A DNA stretch of 31,884 nt from a virus. Positions 27,487 through 31,884 of the stretch are shown here, piece by piece. Each line of letters begins with the position of its first letter. Position 1 is the first letter of the stretch. The position numbers and the translations under genes were made by a program. The notes under the pieces are model-generated. The model saw only the letters and a list, made by a program, of their open reading frames with translations. It was not told the origin of the DNA and ran no database searches. The stretch lies in the IMG/VR virus record IMGVR_UViG_3300009061_000003, positions 1 through 31,884 of that record; one strand, given 5' to 3'.

Positions 27487-28137
27487 TTATAGTTTTCGTC
27501 CTGCATACCATCCATCTGGTATGCTGTCTGTTTTCTTGATCTTTCGATTTTCAAAACCGTTAGTTATCCAACGTGTTCCGTATTGGCTGTTGTCTTTTCC
27601 TGATCCTTTGCCTTTCGAGCTTTGGCTCATTTTTAATTTTGATTTATCAGAATGAGACTTTCCTTTGAAATTATCATACTTAATTAATCCATCACTGTGA
27701 GACTTTCTAATTTTTGAAATATACCATTTCTTCCAGTCTGGATTAGTGATGTATAGATTTTCTTTTGTTTGATTTCCAAGACTTGACGCTTTCGTTTGTA
27801 TTGCAGCATTTTCAAATGTATTTTTAGATTTATTACTATTATTCAAATAAGACCAGCCACCTCTGCCACCAACACAAAGGTTGTAATTGCTTTCTTGCAA
27901 AACAAATTCTTCTGTTACAAGCTCACGCTCTTTTGCATTCATATCTTCTTCATTGTCAAATACGTGGAGTATTTCTTTACTGAAATTCTCAACACCATAT
28001 TTGTCGATTGCCTTGCGTAGCAGTTTTCCTGATCCAAGATATCCATCATTTAAGTCTGTAGTCTGGTGTTTACCAATATAGATCTTATTGTTTACCAAGT
28101 TGGTTATCTTGTAGATTGTGTAATGTAGTTTCTGCAT
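27487..28137 (-). CDS. GIY-YIG homing endonuclease
   Basis: 216 aa. Canonical N-terminal motif YTIYKITNLVNNKIYIGKHQ, then LGSGKLLRKAIDKYG, a catalytic-type Glu (AKERELV) and NLCVGGRGG. NUMOD3-like residues (HSDKSKLKMSQ) and a terminal WITNG...IPDGWYAGRK segment follow. Ends just before tRNA-Lys(TTT). Its start codon lies in a 13-bp inverted repeat overlapping a late promoter, a layout like that controlling T4 I-TevI. Confidence 0.92.
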   Translation of the reverse strand: MQKLHYTIYKITNLVNNKIYIGKHQTTDLNDGYLGSGKLLRKAIDKYGVENFSKEILHVFDNEEDMNAKERELVTEEFVLQESNYNLCVGGRGGWSYLNNSNKSKNTFENAAIQTKASSLGNQTKENLYITNPDWKKWYISKIRKSHSDGLIKYDNFKGKSHSDKSKLKMSQSSKGKGSGKDNSQYGTRWITNGFENRKIKKTDSIPDGWYAGRKL

Positions 28138-28180
28138 AATGTAAGTCTTATTCTATTATGCTTATTTATGCAGAAACTAC
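28125..28180 (-). promoter_or_regulatory. Start-codon-masking inverted repeat with late promoter
   Basis: 13-bp perfect repeat: 28125-28137 (contains the ATG) and 28168-28180. The late box CATAAATA (28163-28170) straddles the upstream arm, so late transcripts would begin in the loop and lack the pairing arm, while read-through transcripts would fold and hide the ATG. Confidence 0.75.
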
Positions 28181-28186
28181 GCTGTG

Positions 28187-28255
28187 TCAGGGACCGGAGA
28201 ATCGAACTCCGCCTCCGTGGCTCCAAACCACAGGTCTAAACCATTACGGACCCTG
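28187..28255 (-). tRNA. tRNA-Pro(TGG), second copy, no CCA
   Basis: CAGGGTC/GTCCCTG acceptor (one mismatch) with C1-G72, A73, loop TTTGGAG; 3' tail is CAC, not CCA. Confidence 0.75.
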
Positions 28256-28273
28256 TCTATTAGTGTTACTTTG

Positions 28274-28510
28274 TTATTCTGAAAGTTCTGACGAGTGCAT
28301 GGTAACAATTTCAAATTCCCAGTCACTCATCCTGTAAATTGTTCCGCTTCCGTCTGTCCATCCGAGTGGATGCCATTCATTATATGATCGCTGAACATCA
28401 TTTTCAATGATTCGTCTCATTTCGTACGCAGATGTAACGTCAAATGGTCCAACTCGTGTACTCTCAACGCCGCCGATGATGATGGCAACGAATGCGATTG
28501 TCATATCCAT
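28274..28510 (-). CDS. Hypothetical protein, tandem duplicate
   Basis: 78 aa: TIAFVAIIIGGVESTRVGPF, later HPLGWTDGSGTIYRMSDWEF and TMHSSEL. Clearly homologous to the C-terminal part of the next gene upstream (28514-28924) but without its N-terminal segment. Weak ribosome binding site AGGA. Function unknown. Confidence 0.7.
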   Translation of the reverse strand: MDMTIAFVAIIIGGVESTRVGPFDVTSAYEMRRIIENDVQRSYNEWHPLGWTDGSGTIYRMSDWEFEIVTMHSSELSE

Positions 28511-28513
28511 GTT

Positions 28514-28924
28514 TTATCTGTCCTGATCTTGTTGCTGCATAAATTCGGATGAGTGCATGGTCTTGACTTCAAAACCCCAGTCGTCAAGCATATAAATCGT
28601 TCCGCTTCCGTCTGTCCAACCACGCGGGTGATAATTTTCGTATGATCTTACAATATCCTGTTCGATTGTTCGTGCCATCTGTTCAGCACCAGATACATCA
28701 AAAGGACCAATTGTTGTAACTTCAACACCACCAACTGTAACTGCAACTAGAGCAATTGTGCCACCAAGGGCACCAGCAAAGCTCTCGTCCATTTCTGTCA
28801 TTTCTTCTTTTGCTGTTGGTGAAAGCTTCATCAACAATCTTTTTGCGTAATCTATATCGACATCTTTTTTTGCACTCTCAACAAGAACATTTATATATTT
28901 GCGCATTTCTTGACTATTACTCAT
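28514..28924 (-). CDS. Hypothetical late protein, tandem duplicate with N-terminal extension
   Basis: 136 aa: MSNSQEMRKYINVLVESAKK extension, then TIALVAVTVGGVEVTTIGPF and GWTDGSGTIYMLDDWGFEV. Ribosome binding site GGGAGT and a TAAATAC late promoter core 21 nt upstream. Paralog of 28274-28510. The EMRK-type N-terminus also occurs in the 22739 gene. Confidence 0.72.
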   Translation of the reverse strand: MSNSQEMRKYINVLVESAKKDVDIDYAKRLLMKLSPTAKEEMTEMDESFAGALGGTIALVAVTVGGVEVTTIGPFDVSGAEQMARTIEQDIVRSYENYHPRGWTDGSGTIYMLDDWGFEVKTMHSSEFMQQQDQDR

Positions 28925-28945
28925 AGCGTACTCCCTGTATAAGAG

Positions 28946-28951
28946 TATTTA
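28946..28951 (-). promoter_or_regulatory. T4-type late promoter core (TAAATA)
   Basis: CTAAATAC on the minus strand, 21 nt before ATG 28924. Confidence 0.6.
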
Positions 28952-28963
28952 GCTATGTCTTGT

Positions 28964-29039
28964 TGGTCAGGATGACTGGGCTCGAACCAGCGACCTCTGG
29001 CCTCCCAGACCAGCACTCTCCCACCTGAGCTACATCCTG
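28964..29039 (-). tRNA. tRNA-Pro(GGG)
   Basis: Perfect CAGGATG/CATCCTG acceptor (C1-G72), A73, CCA, loop CTGGGAG. Confidence 0.92.
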
Positions 29040-29046
29040 TTGAATT

Positions 29047-29124
29047 TGGTGCGACCCCAAGGAATTGAACCTTGACCTCCTGGGCTTCAACCAGGCGAAC
29101 AGTCACCAGATATTCGAGAGTCGC
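29047..29124 (-). tRNA. tRNA-Phe(GAA)
   Basis: GCGACTC/GGGTCGC acceptor, A73, CCA, perfect stem CCTGG/CCAGG with loop TTGAAGC. Confidence 0.9.
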
Positions 29125-29197
29125 ATAATATAGTCCCACCTAGGAGAGCCCCGCCGTAGCGTGATTCCGAGCGGTATTTGCAACCGTCCTGTCTATT

Positions 29198-29272
29198 TGG
29201 TAGTCCTTCCTGGAATCGAACCAGGTCATGTCGGTGTGTAAAACCAATGCCTTCCCATTTGGCGAAAGGACC
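29198..29272 (-). tRNA. tRNA-Val(TAC), second copy
   Basis: GGTCCTT/AAGGACT acceptor, A73, CCA, loop TTTACAC. Sequence differs from the first Val(TAC). Nothing seen in 29125-29197. Confidence 0.88.
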
Positions 29273-29278
29273 GTGAAT

Positions 29279-29393
29279 TGGTCAATGCTGCTGGATTCGA
29301 ACCAACTGTCTCCCGCACTAGAGCGGGCGTGTTACCACGGGCAAGAGAGCGTTTGCAACCACTCAAATGTCCTTACCCTCGCACCAAGCATTG
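29279..29393 (-). tRNA. Over-long tRNA with CTA (or TAG) anticodon
   Basis: Perfect CAATGCT/AGCATTG acceptor, A73, CCA, T-arm GTTGG-TTCGAAT-CCAGC. The anticodon stem CCCGC/GCGGG closes TCTAGT; with U33 the anticodon is CTA (reads UAG), otherwise TAG (Leu). About 40 nt are inserted between acceptor stem and D-arm. The variable loop is short, which argues against Leu. Confidence 0.55.
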
Positions 29394-29403
29394 TAACTGA
29401 AAA

Positions 29404-29477
29404 TGGTCAGGGTGGGGTGAATCGAACACCCGACGCCTCGGTCCGAGCGAGGCAAGTTACCACTACAACACACCCTG
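29404..29477 (-). tRNA. tRNA-Pro(CGG)
   Basis: Perfect CAGGGTG/CACCCTG acceptor (C1-G72), A73, CCA, stem CCTCG/CGAGG with loop CTCGGAC. Confidence 0.92.
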
Positions 29478-29492
29478 GATGTTTGTGGAATT

Positions 29493-29586
29493 TGGTGTAT
29501 GGCGGGGGAGTCGAACCCCATTATGGATGCATCTCTGTTTTTTCACCGCCAACCGACGGCCGCTGTTCCCATCAGCTTCGCCACAC
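29493..29586 (-). tRNA. tRNA with long variable arm, anticodon probably CGG
   Basis: GTGTGGC/GCCATAC acceptor, A73, CCA, D-arm GCTG-ATGGGAA-CAGC, T-arm TGGGG-TTCGACT-CCCCC. Best anticodon arm CGGCC/GGCGG with loop GTCGGTT (CGG); variable region about 25 nt. Lacks the Pro C1-G72 pair, so identity is doubtful. Confidence 0.55.
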
Positions 29587-29592
29587 ATATTT

Positions 29593-29671
29593 TGGTAGAG
29601 CCAGCGGGATTTGAACCCAGCGTCCTCCGCCTTGAGAGGGCGGCGTCCTAGACCATCTAGACCATGGCTCC
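29593..29671 (-). tRNA. tRNA-Glu(CTC)
   Basis: GGAGCCA/TGGCTCT acceptor, A73, CCA, stem CCGCC/GGCGG with loop CTCTCAA. Confidence 0.92.
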
Positions 29672-29677
29672 ATGTTT

Positions 29678-29757
29678 TGGTAGGGCATGGGGGGAATCAA
29701 AACCCCTTCACGATATTGAAAGTATCGTATGCTAACACCAGCGTACACCAATGCCCC
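29678..29757 (-). tRNA. tRNA-Glu(TTC)
   Basis: GGGGCAT/ATGCCCT acceptor, A73, CCA, perfect stem CGATA/TATCG with loop CTTTCAA. T-loop TTTTGAT has U56 instead of C56. Confidence 0.88.
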
Positions 29758-29828
29758 AAAACTGTTTCTTGTGCAAAATGTCTCGTTCTTCTAACACAAC
29801 CATAAAGCAGAGATACAGCAAATTATTT

Positions 29829-29907
29829 TGGTACACCCAGGGGGATTTGAACCCGCCGTCCTCCGGAGTGAAAATCCGGCGTCCTTGACCAACTAGACCA
29901 TGGGTGC
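29829..29907 (-). tRNA. tRNA-Glu(TTC), second copy
   Basis: GCACCCA/TGGGTGT acceptor, A73, CCA, perfect stem CCGGA/TCCGG with loop TTTTCAC. Its body resembles Glu(CTC) more than the first Glu(TTC). Confidence 0.9.
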
Positions 29908-29916
29908 GTGAAAGTT

Positions 29917-29990
29917 TGGATGCCCCGGCTGGATTCGAACCCGCGTTTCTTGAGCCAAAATCAAGCGTCCTGCCACTAGACGACGGGGCA
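29917..29990 (-). tRNA. tRNA-Gln(TTG)
   Basis: Perfect TGCCCCG/CGGGGCA acceptor (U1-A72), CCA, stem CTTGA/TCAAG with loop TTTTGGC. Confidence 0.9.
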
Positions 29991-29998
29991 ATACAGGT

Positions 29999-30074
29999 TG
30001 GCTGGGAGGGTGGGACTCGAACCCACAGTAGCACGGAGTCAAAGGCCGGCCGGTCACCAATTTCCCTCCTCCCA
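29999..30074 (-). tRNA. tRNA, anticodon unclear (TTG, TGA or GAC)
   Basis: Perfect TGGGAGG/CCTCCCA acceptor, G73, CCA, T-arm GTGGG-TTCGAGT-CCCAC, D-loop GAAATTGGTGA. The anticodon stem is irregular around CCTTTGACT. Confidence 0.6.
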
Positions 30075-30084
30075 ATAAAAGGTA

Positions 30085-30160
30085 TGCTAGACAGTTTTTT
30101 CTGCATCTCCTGGATCCAAACCAGGCGTGTTCGGGGTGTCTAATCTTTACACCACTAGCA
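30085..30160 (-). pseudogene. Degenerate tRNA-Pro(TGG)-like element
   Basis: Closing stem TGCTAG/CTAGCA, D-arm-like GGTGT/ACACC and an arm CCTGG-TTTGGAT-CCAGG (TGG), but the T-arm is reduced to GCAG-AAAAAA-CTGT and there is no CCA. Confidence 0.45.
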
Positions 30161-30179
30161 ATATTCTAATCAACTGTAA

Positions 30180-30249
30180 TGTGCCAACGGGACTCGAACC
30201 CGTGTCTCCGCCTACCTCGGCGGTGTCCTTCCGTCTAGACGATAGCAGC
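30180..30249 (-). pseudogene. Degenerate tRNA with Glu-type D-arm
   Basis: T-arm ACGGG-TTCGAGT-CCCGT and D-arm TCGTCTAGACGG are intact. The anticodon stem CCGCC/GGCGG closes a 6-nt loop GAGGTA, and the 5' acceptor strand does not pair. No CCA. Confidence 0.45.
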
Positions 30250-30321
30250 GCCAATTACGTCACCAGTTGCCGCTGGCTCCGAACTAGGACAGTTGATTAA
30301 GGCTCGGCAAAGCCTAACTTG

Positions 30322-30408
30322 AGCTAAAGCGGGGTGTCGAACCCTAGGTTGCGATCCTAGCCTGCCACATAGGCAGGTGCCTGTCCACTCGGCGTTATCT
30401 ACTTTAGC
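30322..30408 (-). tRNA. Class II-like tRNA with anticodon ATG
   Basis: Perfect GCTAAAG/CTTTAGC acceptor, Ser/Leu-type D-arm GCCGAGTGGACAGGC, stem CCTGC/GCAGG with loop CTATGTG (ATG, a His codon), variable arm CTAGG-ATCGCAA-CCTAG, T-loop TTCGACA. Tail TCAA instead of CCA. If the variable arm were the anticodon arm it would read CGC (Ala). A small AGGCT/AGCCT hairpin follows. Confidence 0.55.
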
Positions 30409-30412
30409 ATGT

Positions 30413-30496
30413 TGGTGCGCCACCTTGGAATCGAACCAAGCACGGGTTTCCCCAAGAGTTTTACAGACTCCATCGACACCTTGTCTGGTGTGACGC
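30413..30496 (-). tRNA. tRNA-Tyr(GTA)
   Basis: GCGTCAC/GTGGCGC acceptor, A73, CCA, perfect stem GGAGT/ACTCT (one wobble) with loop CTGTAAA and the long variable arm expected for bacterial Tyr. Confidence 0.93.
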
Positions 30497-30503
30497 ATAA
30501 AAT

Positions 30504-30628
30504 TGGTCAGGACGCGGGAATCGAACCCGCTAGCAACTCCAGTGTTACCAGCACCTTTGTCACATGCTTGACGCCACCTTTCAGAAGGGATCTGGTAAAT
30601 CCCAACCTACCATCAGCTCGTCGTCCCG
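30504..30628 (-). tRNA. Over-long tRNA-Thr(GGT)-like gene
   Basis: Acceptor strands CGGGACG/CGTCCTG (one wobble) are 122 nt apart; A73, CCA, T-arm with TTCGATT, D-arm GTCA/TGAC, anticodon loop CTGGTAA (GGT). About 50 nt, including a GGGAT/ATCCC hairpin, are inserted between acceptor and D-arm. Confidence 0.55.
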
Positions 30629-30633
30629 AAATT

Positions 30634-30711
30634 TGGTGGAGCCGGTGAGAATCGAACTCACCTCACAAACCTTGCAAAGGTTCGTCGCCTACCCTTGGAA
30701 CATGCGACCCC
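30634..30711 (-). tRNA. tRNA-Ala(TGC), second copy
   Basis: GGGGTCG/CGGCTCC acceptor with G3-U70, A73, CCA, loop TTTGCAA. The HNH gene runs 49 nt into it and stops at a TGA beside the anticodon arm. Confidence 0.9.
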
Positions 30712-31403
30712 TTATTTTTAATTTCATTAATTATGTAATAGGCTTTTCGTTGTCCTATTCCATACTCTCTATGGATGTCTTTGATCGATTCGCCATTTAA
30801 ATATCTTTGGTATAGGCTAGAAATTTGATCTTCCGTTAAAACAATCTTTTTCTTTGAATTTGCTTCAGCTCGATATTTTGCTCTTGCATCACGCCGGCAT
30901 TTTTTCGAACAATATTTGTCTTTCAATGATAAGGCAATTCTGAATGTATTATTGCAATTTACACATACTCTTAGTTCAGTTTGGCTTCTTCCTATAATCC
31001 ATCCATCTGGCACATCATCAACCAAAAACTTTCCTACTTCCTTAGTAATCGGATTATGATACCATCGACGCCCATAACTGGGATTTTTTCTACCAATTCT
31101 TTTTTGGCATATTTTATGATATCTTCTTCTAATCCATCCATACTCTTTATTGTTTCTTTCTTGGCCATTTCCTTTTACTGCCATCATACGAGCAGCATAT
31201 ACTAAAGCATCAGATTCAGGATGTATTTTTATCAAAAGCTGATGTGCTACAAAATGCTCTTCGGGTGTCAAATTTACAAGATTACTAGGTTCATCATTAC
31301 CTCCTATACATCGTGGTATAATATGATGACGTTCGTAATATCCAGATAATTTTCGATCCTGTGCACTGCAAATAAGTTGATTATATATACGTTGATAGTT
31401 CAT
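30663..31403 (-). CDS. HNH homing endonuclease
   Basis: 246 aa. ERHHIIPRCIGGNDEPSNLV then LTPEEHFVAHQLLIKIHPES is the nuclease core (about 24-62), close to that of the 14620-15378 gene. YGRRWYHNP, a CVNCNNTF...YCSKKC zinc knuckle and a C-terminal helix-turn-helix-like part (GESIKDIHREYGIGQRKAYY) follow. Late promoter 6 nt before the ATG. The last 16 codons are the 5' half of tRNA-Ala(TGC). Confidence 0.92.
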   Translation of the reverse strand: MNYQRIYNQLICSAQDRKLSGYYERHHIIPRCIGGNDEPSNLVNLTPEEHFVAHQLLIKIHPESDALVYAARMMAVKGNGQERNNKEYGWIRRRYHKICQKRIGRKNPSYGRRWYHNPITKEVGKFLVDDVPDGWIIGRSQTELRVCVNCNNTFRIALSLKDKYCSKKCRRDARAKYRAEANSKKKIVLTEDQISSLYQRYLNGESIKDIHREYGIGQRKAYYIINEIKNKGSHVPRVGDEPLQGL

Positions 31404-31409
31404 AACGAA

Positions 31410-31416
31410 TATTTAT
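31410..31416 (-). promoter_or_regulatory. T4-type late promoter (ATAAATA)
   Basis: 6 nt before ATG 31403; begins right after the broken T-loop of a truncated tRNA. Confidence 0.65.
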
Positions 31417-31419
31417 CAC

Positions 31420-31476
31420 ATGAACCCCAACCTACGCCGTGCAAAGGCGTCGTGCTCCCATTATCACTATCAGCCC
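31420..31476 (-). pseudogene. tRNA-Ala(TGC) truncated in its T-loop
   Basis: 5' acceptor strand GGGCTGA, D-arm and a perfect anticodon arm ACGCC-TTTGCAC-GGCGT are present, but the sequence breaks off after GGGGTTC of the T-arm, where the HNH promoter begins. No 3' acceptor strand or CCA. Confidence 0.7.
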
Positions 31477-31486
31477 GTTATGTTTT

Positions 31487-31565
31487 ACTGTCTGACTATC
31501 CTAACCACTATGCCCGCTCGCTAACGCCAACAGGAGGGAGTTGAACCTCAATATAATCAGACAGT
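31487..31565 (-). other. Circularly permuted tRNA-like element
   Basis: Closed by a perfect 9-bp stem ACTGTCTGA/TCAGACAGT. Inside, in order: T-arm-like GAGG-TTCAACT-CCCTC, an acceptor-like hairpin CCTGTTGGC-GTTA-GCGAGCGGG (8 of 9 pairs), and a D-loop-like TAGTGGTTAGGATAG. This is tRNA order with the 3' half before the 5' half. Two unrelated tRNA fragments side by side is the alternative. Confidence 0.4.
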
Positions 31566-31569
31566 ATTC

Positions 31570-31580
31570 TGGTGCCTAAG
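31570..31580 (-). repeat. Copy of the 3' end of the next tRNA-Phe
   Basis: The 11 bp TGGTGCCTAAG match 31632-31642, the CCA and 3' acceptor strand of tRNA-Phe; a remnant of tRNA duplication. Confidence 0.5.
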
Positions 31581-31631
31581 CTGACTTGCTATTTCTAATA
31601 ATGGTGCGCAAACCAGACATAGGACTTGAAT

Positions 31632-31707
31632 TGGTGCCTAAGGTACGAATCGAACGCACATCTCCTGGGCTTCAACCAGGCGCTAAGACCACATCAGCTA
31701 CTTAGGC
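31632..31707 (-). tRNA. tRNA-Phe(GAA), second copy
   Basis: Perfect GCCTAAG/CTTAGGC acceptor, A73, CCA, stem CCTGG/CCAGG with loop TTGAAGC, the same anticodon arm as the first Phe copy. Confidence 0.9.
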
Positions 31708-31806
31708 ATTGTATCGTAACACCGCAACTGCACTTGTACAGATCACAGTCGCATGTTCTAAGCGTTAATCTGCTGCTCCATAATCGTGACGCATTGCGGT
31801 GTATGT

Positions 31807-31883
31807 TGGTACCCGGGGTGAGATTCGAACTCACACTGTATAGGGTCTAAGCCTACTGCCTCTGCCAGTTGGGCTACCCGGGC
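31807..31883 (-). tRNA. tRNA, anticodon TAG (Leu), short variable loop
   Basis: GCCCGGG/CCCGGGT acceptor, A73, CCA, D-arm TAGCCCAACTGGCAGAGG, stem GTAGG/CCTAT with loop CTTAGAC. The variable loop is only about 5 nt, unlike normal Leu tRNAs. Confidence 0.8.
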
Positions 31884-31884
31884 A

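Noticed and set aside
29732-30106. 124-codon minus-strand frame
   Set aside because: It covers three or four tRNA genes; tRNA-derived residues explain its composition. A 23-codon tail near 29760-29810 is possible but unsupported.
21804-31883. CRISPR-like regular repeats
   Set aside because: The repeated GGATTCGAACC-like segments are the T-arms of tRNA genes on the minus strand, not direct repeats with spacers.

Overview
The window looks like part of a large T4-like (T4-superfamily) tailed phage genome. Nearly all genes lie on the minus strand. Small, tightly packed hypothetical genes overlap by ATGA, TGATG or GTGA junctions. T4-type late promoters (TATAAATA or its TAAATA core) recur on the minus strand. 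Five clear and one weaker homing-endonuclease-like genes (HNH and GIY-YIG) are scattered through the region, and a very large tRNA array fills the right half. I counted about 45 usable tRNA genes plus some 12-15 truncated, rearranged or odd tRNA-like elements. The host is not shown. DUF1194, DUF1289 and DUF1737 relatives would fit a proteobacterial, perhaps alphaproteobacterial, host (inference).

Layout. 1-810: start of an acidic protein gene (cut by the left edge) and an HNH-like gene. 841-2345: about 1.5 kb with no convincing protein gene but many long perfect inverted repeats, read here as a giant structured RNA with a tRNA-like element (anticodon TCA) inside. 2533-3162: a plus-strand GIY-YIG/NUMOD3 gene. 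3197-4499: five small genes behind a near-consensus sigma70 promoter. 4611-6815: two secreted proteins, a small membrane protein and a metallophosphoesterase, separated by terminators. 6902-12033: a 12-gene probable early operon from a strong sigma70-like promoter (12048-12076) to a terminator (6838-6869), encoding an AAA ATPase, membrane proteins, an HD hydrolase, zinc-ribbon proteins and a PTH2-like protein. 12224-20981: small genes mixed with HNH and GIY-YIG genes, the first tRNAs, a GNAT-like protein and a secreted VWA protein. 21014-31884: the main tRNA array, interrupted by small late genes, including an ADP-ribosyltransferase-like gene and a tandem duplicated pair, and by a GIY-YIG and an HNH gene.

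How it may work together. The early operon probably reprograms the host. The tRNA array covers nearly every amino acid with several isoacceptors. Late promoters often sit right after the CCA of one tRNA and 5-10 nt before the next gene, whether tRNA or protein, so part of the array should be expressed late. Six protein genes have their ATG only 5-7 nt after the late -10 box, predicting leaderless late mRNAs. Three HNH genes stop inside the 5' part of a tRNA gene, and one of them also follows a tRNA truncated in its T-loop, so tRNA genes appear to be the landing sites of these mobile genes.

Most unusual: the giant RNA; a circularly permuted tRNA-like element; tRNAs with long variable arms but anticodons for Ile, Gly, His or Pro; tRNAs with 40-60 nt insertions between acceptor stem and D-arm; candidate TCA and CTA anticodon tRNAs; and an inverted repeat that would hide the start codon of a GIY-YIG gene except in transcripts from its own late promoter.
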